Below, piece by piece: positions 52,871 through 61,177 of a stretch of 64,000 bases of DNA. The notes under the pieces were generated by a model. The model was not told where the DNA came from, searched no databases, and saw only the letters and a program-made list of their open reading frames with translations. The DNA is taken from NCBI RefSeq assembly GCF_029760955.1, contig NZ_CP121682.1:1736001-1800000 (forward strand), given 5' to 3'. Each line of letters begins with the position of its first letter. Within the stretch, counting starts at the first letter, position 1. The position numbers were made by a program, and so were the translations under genes. The stretch is from Streptomyces cathayae. GTDB taxonomy: Bacteria; Actinomycetota; Actinomycetes; Streptomycetales; Streptomycetaceae.

Positions 52871-53698
52871 TCACAGCGTTGAGTACGCTTTTCTGCGGGC
52901 GATCACGGCGCCGATGCCGAGCGCGAGGAGCAGCCCCCACGCGGGCAGTTGGTCGGGCTGGAAAACAATTCGCAGGGCAAGGGGGGTGTGGCCGGTGACC
53001 CACGTGGGCGCCACGACGACGACGCCCCACGCGACCGCAAGCCCGGTGGCGGCGCGGGTCACGCCGACCAGGCTGCCCAGCGCCAGGGCGGTGGAGGTGA
53101 AGGCCAGGGAGGGCAGCAGCCACTGCGCGGCCGTCATGGTTCCGGTCAGCCAGCCCTCCACCAGGAGCCCGGGCAGGACCACCACGAGAACCGCCGTGGT
53201 GCGCCTGAGGAGCAGGGGCAGGCCGGCTCGGGCGGTCGAGGCCGTCAGTTCGTACGCCGGGTCCAGGCCGCGCGACCACGATGCGGCGACACCACACAGC
53301 GGCAGCACGGGGGCGATCGCCAGCACGGGAGAGATGTCGCCGAAGAACGTGGGCGGCGCGAGCGAGTCCAGCAGCAGCGCCATCAGGGTGACCACGACGG
53401 TCATGGCCAGCCACGGGGCCATGGCCGGCGTCAGCCAGGCCGACAGCCCCCTCGGGCGGTGTCGCCGCGAGGGTGTCCTGACGGCCGCGTCCAGCTGCGG
53501 TTCCAGACCGGCGCGGACGGTGTCGAGGAGCGTGGCGATGCCGGGCACCTCGGTGGCCACGGAGGCCGCCAGACGACTCCGGCACATCGCGCACGTCTCC
53601 AGATGGGCCTCCAACGCCCACACCGCGTCCACGGCCATCTCCGTATCACCACGTGCGTAGTCGTCGAGCAGCCGCATCGACGCGTGTTCCCCGCTCAT
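52871..53698 (-). CDS. Zinc anti-sigma factor with membrane domain
   Basis: The 275-residue protein begins with a ZAS-type motif at residues 32-39 (H-x3-C-x2-C in EAHLETCAMCRSRLA), which binds zinc and the sigma factor. The rest is a hydrophobic domain of about six transmembrane helices. Its ATG overlaps the sigma stop by four bases (ATGA), fixing coupled synthesis. It probably holds the sigma factor inactive at the membrane. Confidence 0.85.
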   Translation of the reverse strand: MSGEHASMRLLDDYARGDTEMAVDAVWALEAHLETCAMCRSRLAASVATEVPGIATLLDTVRAGLEPQLDAAVRTPSRRHRPRGLSAWLTPAMAPWLAMTVVVTLMALLLDSLAPPTFFGDISPVLAIAPVLPLCGVAASWSRGLDPAYELTASTARAGLPLLLRRTTAVLVVVLPGLLVEGWLTGTMTAAQWLLPSLAFTSTALALGSLVGVTRAATGLAVAWGVVVVAPTWVTGHTPLALRIVFQPDQLPAWGLLLALGIGAVIARRKAYSTL

Positions 53699-54312
53699 GT
53701 CAGCGCCTCCCGCATCGCGATCCGGGCCCGGCGGGCGCGGGTCTTGACCGTGCCTTCGGGCAGTCTGAGCAGGACGGCGGTCTCCCGCACGGAGAACCCG
53801 TCCAGCACCATGGCCTGCAGGACCTCTCGAAGTTCCGGCGCCAGTCGCCGAAGAGCGTCACCGACGTCCCCGTCGACGGTCCCGGCCAGTGCCTCGTCCT
53901 CCGCCGCGGGCACCACCGCCCGTTCGGCGGCGGCGACCGGCGGCTCGGCATGGTGGGCACGGCGCCGGAACGCGTCGACGAGGCGGCGCGCCGCGATCGT
54001 CCACAACCATCCGACGGCCGTCCCGCCGACCGCGCTCCCGGCGAACGCGCCGGCCGCGCGCCACACCGCCAGATAGGTCTCCTGCATGACCTCGGCGACG
54101 ATCTGCTCGTCCGAGCAGCGGCGGCGCAACCGCACAGCCAGCCACGGCGACGTGCGCCGGTACAACTCGTCGAACGCCCCGCGGTCACCTCTGGCCACCA
54201 GCCGGACGAGGCGCTCCTCGTCCAGCTCGTCCAGTGCTCTCACACGTAAGCTCACACCAGCCAGACGCCCGATGGTGCGCACAGGTTCTACGTCTGACGT
54301 GGTTTGCGTCAC
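53695..54312 (-). CDS. ECF-type RNA polymerase sigma factor
   Basis: The 205-residue sigma-70 family member has region 2 (LVARGDRGAFDELYRRTSPWLAVRLRRR ... AEVMQETYLAVWRAAGAFAG ... GWLWTIAARRLVDAFRRRAHHAE) and region 4 (LAPELREVLQAMVLDGFSVRETAVLLRLPEGTVKTRARRARIAMREAL). It starts at GTG 54312. It leads an operon with its anti-sigma and an ABC-2 exporter, so it probably controls the exporter, perhaps in response to envelope or antibiotic stress. Confidence 0.95.
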   Translation of the reverse strand: MTQTTSDVEPVRTIGRLAGVSLRVRALDELDEERLVRLVARGDRGAFDELYRRTSPWLAVRLRRRCSDEQIVAEVMQETYLAVWRAAGAFAGSAVGGTAVGWLWTIAARRLVDAFRRRAHHAEPPVAAAERAVVPAAEDEALAGTVDGDVGDALRRLAPELREVLQAMVLDGFSVRETAVLLRLPEGTVKTRARRARIAMREALT

Positions 54313-54471
54313 AGTGCCACGCGTGGAGGATTCCGATCCCCGTGAACCCCGGTCGCCGGTTGCGATCCGGCTCGTGATGAACCCTGGCGCCTCGTGGTGC
54401 TGCACCCTTCTCGGTGCAGCCCTGACCAAGTACGCCGACTGACGCGCAGTCGCAATCGATGCCGAAGGTCC

Positions 54472-54526
54472 AGCCCGCCAACTGAAGCACTCACTGTGCG
54501 ACACGAAGTCGCTCCACGTAAGTAAG
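54472..54526 (-). repeat. 55-bp inverted repeat, right copy
   Basis: This is the reverse-oriented partner of 49982-50036. It ends where the IS5 element begins. The CTTACTTACG end faces outwards. The two repeats thus bracket 4.5 kb of coding DNA. Confidence 0.85.
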
Positions 54527-55380
54527 AAGCCATCTCAATTGGCTCGGTAGGCTGTCGACCATGGCAGGGATCGTTGAGCGGCTGGTGCCGGATGAGCTGT
54601 GGGAGCTGTTCCAGCGGGTGGTGCCGTAGGCGCCCTCGCGGCCGCAAGGTGGCGGTCGGCGCCGGCACGGCGACCGTGAGGTGCCGGCCGCGATCGTGTT
54701 CGTGGCGACCTCCGGGTGCACGTGGCAGCAGCTGCCCGCCGCGTCGTTCGGGCCGTCCGGGGCCACGGCCCACCGCCGGTTCACCGAGTGGACCAAGGCC
54801 CGGGTGTGGGCCAGGCTGCACCGCCTGGTCCTGGACGAACTCGGAGCCCGCGGCGAGCTGGACTGGTCCCGTTGCGCGATCGACTCGGTGAACATACGGG
54901 CCCTGAAAAGGGGGACCTGACGGGTCCGAATCCTGTCGACCGGGGCACGTACGGGTCGAAGATCCACCTGATCACCGAGCGGACCGGTCTGCCCCTGTCC
55001 GTCGGCATCTCCGGCGCCAACGTCCACGACAGCCAGGCCCTGATCCCGCTGGTCAAGGGCATACCCCCGATCCGCTCCCGCCGCGGCCGACGTCGGCGCA
55101 GGCCCGGCAAGCTCCACGCCGACAAGGGCTACGACTACCGCCACCTGCGGCAATGGCTGTCCCGCCGGGGCATCGGGCACCGCATCGCCCGCAAGGGCAT
55201 CGAGACCTCCCAGCGGCTCGGACGGCACCGCTGGACCATCGAACGCACCATGGGCCTGGCTCGCCGGCTGCCGCCGACTCCACCGCCGCTACGAACGCAA
55301 GGCCGACCACTTCCTCGCCTTCACCAGCATCGCCTGCACCCTGATCTGCTACCGCAGACTCACCAAATGAGATGACTTCT
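54525..55380 (+). mobile_element. IS5-family (IS427-like) insertion sequence
   Basis: Terminal repeats start AAGAAG(C/T)CATCTCA(A/T)TTGG at both ends (about 54525 and, complementary, 55380). TA flanks it on both sides. It carries one transposase gene that is broken by a stop and a frameshift. Confidence 0.75.
54561..55370 (+). pseudogene. IS5-family transposase with premature stop and frameshift
   Basis: The frame starts MAGIVERLVPDELWELFQRVVP and meets TAG at 54627. It then reopens in the same frame (AAIVFVATSGCTWQQLPAASFGPSG ... SVNIRALKRGT). An AAAAGGGGG run, a known frameshift type in this group, leads to the next frame DLTGPNPVDRGTYGSKIHLITERTGLPLSVGISGANVHDSQAL, with the DDE residues. 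A later unprogrammed frameshift precedes WLAGCRRLHRRYERKADHFLAFTSIACTLICYRRLTK. The in-frame TAG and second shift make it inactive. Confidence 0.85.
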
Positions 55381-55560
55381 TAGAGCCGACTGACCTTGAT
55401 CAGGTCACCGGTGGCCGTCGCCGCCGGAAGGCGAGGTCGGCGGTCTTCTCCACCTCGCCCGCCGGACCGAGCCGGACGTCGGTCCGCATCACGACGGAGG
55501 GCTCCTCGCCGGGGCCTCCCGCTCGCCGCTTGCCGGCTCCTTGCTGACCCAGAGCTCAGC
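55381..55560 (-). pseudogene. Fragment of the gene interrupted at 49.6-55.4 kb
   Basis: On the minus strand, EEPSVVMRTDVRLGPAGEVEKTADLAF in one frame is followed by PAATATGDLIKVSRL in the next, running to the IS5 end at 55380. The last codons are in the right phase to continue into the 49557-49772 fragment. A one-base deletion has occurred here. No family can be named. Confidence 0.45.
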
Positions 55561-55592
55561 AATCAGGCCCATGACCTGGACTGACGCCCACC

Positions 55593-56040
55593 CTTCAGAT
55601 CTTCGGCAACAACATCGAGGACCGCATGGGCCGTCTGCGGTACCTGCTGTTCTACCTGGTCTGCGGCTACGCGGCCGCATACGGATTCGCACTCACGAAC
55701 CCCTACGCCACCACTCCCCTGATCGGCGCCTCCGGAGCGATCGCGGGGGTGCTGGGCGCCTACCTGGTCCTCTACCCGAAGGCCCGCGTCTGGGTCCTCG
55801 TCCCCTTCCTCATCTTCCTACCCCTGCGTCTGCCGGCCTGGATCGTCCTGGGCCTGTGGTTCCTGCTGCAGGCGCTCTACTCCGCCGGCGCTGGCGTCAC
55901 CGGCGCCGGAACCGTGGCCTACGCGGCCCACATCGTCGGCTTCATCGTGGGCATGCTGATCGCCTGGCCCCTCAAACCGGGCACTCCCCCACCCCCCGAA
56001 CCGAACGGCATCCTCTTCGGACGACAGACCCGAGGGGACT
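55593..56040 (+). pseudogene. Rhomboid-family intramembrane protease, C-terminal fragment
   Basis: The open frame LQIFGNNIEDRMGRLRYLLFYLVCGYAAAY contains the catalytic Ser in GASGAIAGVLGAYLVLYP and the catalytic His in AYAAHIVGFIVGML. The first transmembrane helices are missing. A run of prolines and NGILFGRQTRGDW ends the recognisable part at about 56040. It would be a serine protease in the membrane if complete; here it is probably non-functional. Confidence 0.75.
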
Positions 56041-56194
56041 GGCGTCGATCAGAAACTCAATGGGTTCTGATCAATACAAGAGGCCCGATGCCTTCGAAGG
56101 AACGCTGCGCGCGCTCAAGCGCGTCACGCTCAGCCCGAGCCGGATCAGCGACATCGCCCGCGCCGACCTCGTCCTCGACGACCACTGGAAATGA
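56041..56194 (+). pseudogene. Unrecognised coding fragment
   Basis: A 45-residue tail reads SDQYKRPDAFEGTLRALKRVTLSPSRISDIARADLVLDDHWK and ends at TGA 56192. It is fused to the rhomboid remainder without a break in the reading direction. I do not recognise its family. Confidence 0.3.
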
Positions 56195-56256
56195 TCTTTG
56201 TCGAAAAACCCCAGTGCCTGGCCGAGTTCTCTGCGGCCTCGCGTCTCCTGGAACGC

Positions 56257-57450
56257 TCACCAGTCCCAGGAGGCTTCCTCGAAGGTGTCGGGGGTGACGA
56301 CCCATCCTGCGTTGAGGACGAGTCGGGAGGTCCGGTGCAGAGCGAGGAACCCGAAGGGGCGGTCGAAGCGGGCGCTGATCTCGCGGGCTCGGAAAGGGTG
56401 ACGCGGGATGCCACCGGCCATCATGGCGAAGGCGGTGACGGCCCCGGAGCGGAAGCCGCGTGCGCCGAACGTCGCCGTCATTGCCTGTGCGGCGGCCTGG
56501 ACCGCAAGCGGCTCGGCACTGATGCCGGGAAAGTGGCCCTGCGAGGCGTCCGTCGCCGTGCGCAGGCCGAACAGGTCGGGGTGGTCGAGCAGGTCGTGGC
56601 GGACTTTGACGGTGAACGGCACGGTGGATACGTGGAGCGTGGGTTCGCCGTCGGTACTGGGGGCGCGAGTCACGGACAGCCCGGGGCCCGGAGTGCCGTG
56701 AGGGAGGTGATCGCCGGGGACCATGGTCCGGCGGTTGTGGAGCGCGCCCACAGCCGCAGTCAGTACCTGGCCTGCGGTTGCTTCGGGTGTTCCGAGGTAC
56801 AGGTGGACGTCGATGCCATGGGTACCGATGACCTGAAGTTCGGTGAGGGGGCCGGCTGCCGTGTCCGCGACGCCGACCCGGTTCAGGAGACTGGTGGTTC
56901 GGTGCAGGCCGGCCAGGTCCATGCCGCGCCAGGGCCCCGTTTCGGCTTGCATTCCGCCTGGGGTGAAGGGCCGGATCCAGTCGGTACGGAGGGTCAGGGC
57001 GCTGGCCAGCACCAGCAGAGTCTCGTCGTTCACCGTGACCGGCATCGCGTCGATCTCTCCCTGGGTGCGCTTGGCTGCCCATGTGTCGAGACACGACTGG
57101 TCGCTGACGGGGTCGCCGGTGAGCTGCCCGTGCACATCGGCGGGCAGTAGGTCCAGCCAGGCCGGTTCGACGGGCAGGGTGCTGCGAGTCCACAGCCCCA
57201 GGGCTGTGCTCAGGCCACGCGCCGCCTCGAGCGTGGAGAGCAGGTCGCGTGCTGCCGTTGCGGCGCCGTCCGCCGGGATGCCGAGTGCATCCGAGAGTTC
57301 CTGACGAGCGGGACCCACGGCACCGTCGGCCAGAAGGCCGAGTAGCGGCCACACCCCGGCTGCGGCGAGTACCGTGCCGTCGTGGGGCAGGGCCTCGACC
57401 CAACGCGCGGCCAGTCCGTTGACGGCTCTGACTGTGCCGTGACTGGCCAT
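56257..57450 (-). CDS. Serpin family protein
   Basis: The 397-residue protein begins MASHGTVRAVNGLAARWVEALPHDGTVLAAAGVWPLLGLLADGAVGPARQELSDALGI, the serpin start. It ends with RPFGFLALHRTSRLVLNAGWVVTPD, matching the RPFxFL...F.G.V..P end. It lacks a secretion signal. Most serpins inhibit serine proteases by presenting a reactive loop; the loop region here is not typical enough to name a target. Bacterial serpins are uncommon. It lies alone, next to a lost rhomboid. Confidence 0.85.
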   Translation of the reverse strand: MASHGTVRAVNGLAARWVEALPHDGTVLAAAGVWPLLGLLADGAVGPARQELSDALGIPADGAATAARDLLSTLEAARGLSTALGLWTRSTLPVEPAWLDLLPADVHGQLTGDPVSDQSCLDTWAAKRTQGEIDAMPVTVNDETLLVLASALTLRTDWIRPFTPGGMQAETGPWRGMDLAGLHRTTSLLNRVGVADTAAGPLTELQVIGTHGIDVHLYLGTPEATAGQVLTAAVGALHNRRTMVPGDHLPHGTPGPGLSVTRAPSTDGEPTLHVSTVPFTVKVRHDLLDHPDLFGLRTATDASQGHFPGISAEPLAVQAAAQAMTATFGARGFRSGAVTAFAMMAGGIPRHPFRAREISARFDRPFGFLALHRTSRLVLNAGWVVTPDTFEEASWDW

Positions 57451-58142
57451 GCCTGCCCTTCCGTTGCTCCCGGTCCTCGCGAGAGGAGAGCCGGAAGTGC
57501 CGGCTGGCGAGCGAGAGGCTACACCGAAGCTCTCCGCTGTCGAGTTGCCCGAACCGGACGGCGTGCTGAAGCCGCTGCCTTCGCTGATCAGCAACGGACA
57601 CCAAGCCCTGCCCGTACACCTGCGCCCGGACGCCCGCTGATCACCACTTCGGCCTGGAAGACCGTTGTGACCACCACCCCGAACACCGTCTCCGCCTGCC
57701 TCCTCACGATTCCGGCGAAGCCGCACTGCCCGCCCCGCGGCGCACCGCGCGTCCTGGTGCGTCATCTACTCAGCTCGGGGCAGGCCACCCCGCCCTCCAC
57801 GACTCGGCCCACCCCGTCAGGACCCGAGTCTGCTTGGCCTCCACCTTCCAGGCGGCGGAGAGGCAGCAGAGTCATCGGTCGCTCGGACGGTGCCGGCATC
57901 CCGTCGCCTTCGGGCGGTCGGCCGCTCGAACCTCATTCGTCACAGGGGTTTCGAGCGTCGGCGATTCGGCCATTCCGGGGCACCGCCCAGGGGCGGCACA
58001 GCGGGCCCAGGGGCCGTACAGGCCGTGCGGTGCAAGGGGTCCACGCCGTCCGGAATCGAGTGCGTTCGAATCCCGATCAGCGTCGTTAAGCCGGGCACTG
58101 CCGAGCCATCCAGGTACGGCTCCGACCCCATGGAGGAACCAG
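57451..58142. other. Intergenic, 690 bases, no clear gene
   Basis: This stretch lies between the serpin start and the ABC exporter start. Several frames are open by GC bias only. I looked for a short precursor peptide, tRNA and palindromes and found none that could be supported. Confidence 0.5.
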
Positions 58143-60032
58143 GTGACTGTGACTGCCGCCTCGACCGAAACTCCCGAGACGCCTCCCCCTCCACCGCCGG
58201 CCACCATCAGCTTCGAGGGCAAGTTCGGCCAGAACCCGCTGGAGGATGCCGGCTTCGGGACGATGTGCCGACGCCTGCCCTCCGTACTGGCCCACACCGC
58301 GCGCAAGGCGTGGGCCGTCGACAGGACCGGCTCCGTACTGCTCCTCGTGTGCCAGGTGCTCACCGGCGTCGCCGCCGCTGTCGTCCTGGCCTCCACCGCC
58401 CGCGCCATGACACACGTCCTCGGCGGCGGCACCGTCTCCGAACGTCTGCACGGCGCGGTCCCCGCCTTGATCATGGTGACCCTGGCCGCGGGCACCGGCC
58501 GGATCTGTGGCCTCCTGTCCTCGTACGCGGACGGACGCATCACGCCGCTGTTGACCACCGAAGCCGACGTCGCGCTCGTCTCCGCCGTGCTGCGTGTGGA
58601 GTCGTCCGCCTACGGGAGGGACGGTTTCTCCGACCAGCAGGAGGCGGCCGAGATCGGGGTCACCCGCACCCGCCTGATGGTGCAGGACGCGCAGCGGTTC
58701 ATGTCCGCCCTGGTCCGCATGATCGCCGCCGGCGGGGTCATCACCGCACTGCATCCGCTGATGCTGCCGGTGCTCCTCCTGGCCGTGCTGCCCGCCGGCG
58801 TCGGAGCCGTGCTGTCGGCCCGTGTCGACTACCGCACGCACTTCCTCAACCTCGGCGACCGCAACGTACGGGCCATGATGCGCAGTTGGGCCACCCACTC
58901 CCGCTTCGGCGACGAGGTCCGCGCCAACGGCATGACCGGCTACCAGATCCACTGGTACCAGGCCCTGTCCGACCGCATCGACCGGCGCACCCTCGAAGCG
59001 GCGCCGCAGATGCTGCGCATCCAGTTGTCCACCAGCGCCCTGGGCGGCTTCTTCCTGATGTGCACCTGGGCCACCCTCGCCGGTCTCTCCGTCACCGGCC
59101 GCATCGCCCTGCCCGTCGCGGCCACCGCGGTGGTCGCCGTCCAGAGCGCGCTCGCCGCGCTCTCCCAGGTCGTCATCAACGGCGCCGCCCTGTTCCACAC
59201 CTCGCTCTACCTCGCCGACATGCGGGCGTTCCTCGGCCTCGCTCACGAACGCGCCCCGAAGCGGGGTGAGCTGACGATCCCGGAGCGCGTCGACGAGATC
59301 CGTATCGAGGAGGCCGTCTACCACTACCCCGGCAAGGAGGATCCGGCCGTCGCGGGGATCTCCCTGACCCTGCGCCGCGGTGAGATCCTGGCCGTCGTCG
59401 GCGCGAACGGTTCCGGCAAGTCCACCCTGACCAGACTCATCACCGGGATCGTGCTCGCCGACAAGGGGCGCGTCCTGTGGGACGGCGTCGATCTCGCCGA
59501 CGCCGACCCCGACGCTGTGTGGAGCCGCACCTCACTCGTTCCGCAGAACTTCGCGTGCTGGCCGTTGCGGGCCCGCGAGAACATCACCCTGGGCCAGCCC
59601 CGCACCCACGACGACGAGCCGGTGTGGGACGCCATCGACGCCGTCGGCATGCGCGAGGAGATCGAGAGGCTGCCCCGCCGACTCGACACCCTCCTGGCCC
59701 GAGAGCTGTTCGGCGGCGCCGAACTGTCGGGCGGTCAGTGGCAGCGGCTCGTGTGTGGCCGCGCGCTGTACCGGCAGACGCCGCTCATGATCCTGGACGA
59801 GCCCACCTCGCAGATGGACGCCCGCGGCGAGCACGCGATCTTCACGCAGATCAAGCGCCTGGCACCCCAGTGCATGACGATCGTCGTCACGCACCAGCTG
59901 GAGAACACCCGGCTCGCCGACCGCATCCTCGTGATGGACGAAGGCCGCGTCGTCGAACAGGGCGCGTACGACGACCTGGTGAACGCCGGCGGCCAGTTCG
60001 CCGACCTCGTCGCCCTGGCCAAGGACCGCTGA
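58143..60032 (+). CDS. ABC exporter (fused membrane and ATP-binding domains)
   Basis: This is a 629-residue half-transporter. After a Pro-rich start, residues 60-360 form the membrane domain with about five to six helices. Walker A is GANGSGKST (420-428), the signature LSGGQ (529-533) and Walker B LMILDEP (548-554), with the H-loop VTHQLENTRLADRILVMDEGRVVEQG. The GTG at 58143 lies behind GGAGG. It leads the methyltransferase cluster and may export its product. Confidence 0.9.
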   Translation: MTVTAASTETPETPPPPPPATISFEGKFGQNPLEDAGFGTMCRRLPSVLAHTARKAWAVDRTGSVLLLVCQVLTGVAAAVVLASTARAMTHVLGGGTVSERLHGAVPALIMVTLAAGTGRICGLLSSYADGRITPLLTTEADVALVSAVLRVESSAYGRDGFSDQQEAAEIGVTRTRLMVQDAQRFMSALVRMIAAGGVITALHPLMLPVLLLAVLPAGVGAVLSARVDYRTHFLNLGDRNVRAMMRSWATHSRFGDEVRANGMTGYQIHWYQALSDRIDRRTLEAAPQMLRIQLSTSALGGFFLMCTWATLAGLSVTGRIALPVAATAVVAVQSALAALSQVVINGAALFHTSLYLADMRAFLGLAHERAPKRGELTIPERVDEIRIEEAVYHYPGKEDPAVAGISLTLRRGEILAVVGANGSGKSTLTRLITGIVLADKGRVLWDGVDLADADPDAVWSRTSLVPQNFACWPLRARENITLGQPRTHDDEPVWDAIDAVGMREEIERLPRRLDTLLARELFGGAELSGGQWQRLVCGRALYRQTPLMILDEPTSQMDARGEHAIFTQIKRLAPQCMTIVVTHQLENTRLADRILVMDEGRVVEQGAYDDLVNAGGQFADLVALAKDR

Positions 60033-60056
60033 CCCACCCACGGAATCGAGACCCAC

Positions 60057-60452
60057 ATGACCGACACCTGGCAGATGGTCGCGGACCTCGCCGACCGCCT
60101 CGACGACCACTCCACGCTCCCCCGCGAACAGCGAGTCCTCTTCCAACTCCTCAAGATCCAGGAGGAGGCCGGCGAAGTCGCCGAAGCCGCCATCGGCGCA
60201 GCCGGGCAGAACCCCCGCAAGGGCCGTTCCCACACCTGGCAGGACGTCGAATCCGAGGTCTGCGACGTCATCGTCACCGGCATGGTCGCCCTGATGCGTA
60301 TGAACCCCGACGCGGAGGCGGTCTTCGCCCAGCACCTGCGGCGCGTCGCGGACCGCGATCTGAGCGGGGCCCGTGGGAGGACCACCGGCCATCCCGCACA
60401 GGCACAGTTCCCACACCCGGGCGGTGCGCCGAGCACCTCCGAACCCGCCTGA
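60057..60452 (+). CDS. MazG-like nucleotide pyrophosphohydrolase family protein
   Basis: The 131-residue protein has the MazG catalytic helix EExxE (Glu36/Glu37/Glu40 in KIQEEAGEVAEA) and ExxD (Glu67/Asp70 in VESEVCDVI), which bind Mg2+ in this family. It would hydrolyse a nucleoside triphosphate or a modified nucleotide. It starts 24 bases after the exporter stop. The C-terminal 30 residues are Pro/Ser-rich and poorly conserved-looking. Confidence 0.85.
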   Translation: MTDTWQMVADLADRLDDHSTLPREQRVLFQLLKIQEEAGEVAEAAIGAAGQNPRKGRSHTWQDVESEVCDVIVTGMVALMRMNPDAEAVFAQHLRRVADRDLSGARGRTTGHPAQAQFPHPGGAPSTSEPA

Positions 60453-60472
60453 CGAGGCCCGGAAGGAACGCT

Positions 60473-61072
60473 GTGGTCCACACGTCACAAGACGCCCGAG
60501 CAAGCGGAGCGTACGAAGCAGGCGAGGCCGGCGCGTACTGGGAGCCGCTGTGGCGATCCGGCCGGCGCTACCGGAGCATCGACGCGCCGGAGCGAGAAGC
60601 CCTGAGCCGTCAGGTAGGCATCGGTCGTGGGAGACCCGCCCTCGACATCGGCTCCGGCGACGGGGCACTCGTGCGGGCGCTCGCCGAACTCGGCTACCGG
60701 CCGACCGGGATCGACTGTGCACCCGGCGCGCTCTCCACCGCCCGTCACGAGCACCCCGGCCTTGACTTCAGGCACTTCGACTTCGACACCGACGACCTGG
60801 CCGACCTGCCCGAACCGGCGTTCACGCTCATCACCTGCCGACTGGTCTACCGCTGGGTCCAGGACAAGCACGCGTTCCTGTCCCGGCTGCGTCGGCTCCT
60901 CGCCCCGGGAGGCATCTTCTGGGTGGCCACTTCCGTGCACGGTCCCCGGCGCGGCGAGGCCGAACCATGGGAGATCGACGCCGCGGAGACGGAACTCCTC
61001 ACCGCCGGCTGGGCCCGGGCGGACGTGACGCAGCTCGACGAGTCGTACCACTGCTTCGCCCTGCGCCCCTGA
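60473..61072 (+). CDS. SAM-dependent methyltransferase
   Basis: This is a 199-residue class I methyltransferase. It has GEAGAYWEPLWRSGRRYRSIDAPEREAL, motif I LDIGSGDGALVRALAELGY, the acidic IDCAPGALSTAR, motif IV-like FTLITCRLVYRWVQDK and LLAPGGIFWVATSV. The GTG at 60473 lies behind GGAAGGAAC. It is the third gene of the cluster, and its acceptor is unknown. Confidence 0.85.
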   Translation: MVHTSQDARASGAYEAGEAGAYWEPLWRSGRRYRSIDAPEREALSRQVGIGRGRPALDIGSGDGALVRALAELGYRPTGIDCAPGALSTARHEHPGLDFRHFDFDTDDLADLPEPAFTLITCRLVYRWVQDKHAFLSRLRRLLAPGGIFWVATSVHGPRRGEAEPWEIDAAETELLTAGWARADVTQLDESYHCFALRP

Positions 61073-61177
61073 CCTTCGCCCGTCTCGACGCCATCGAACG
61101 AGCCCGGCGCGGCGAAGGCCCGGCCTGCCTCACCACGCATACCTGATCCGCGTCCCGCTGCCCATCGAGGAGACACC

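Noticed and set aside
57985..58090. Possible tRNA, because of a GTTCGAATCCC segment
   Set aside because: The T-arm-like sequence is not followed by a matching acceptor stem and no anticodon stem can be folded.
57640..58140. Possible precursor peptide upstream of the exporter cluster
   Set aside because: No short frame with a ribosome-binding site and leader/core pattern was found. Open frames here look like GC bias.
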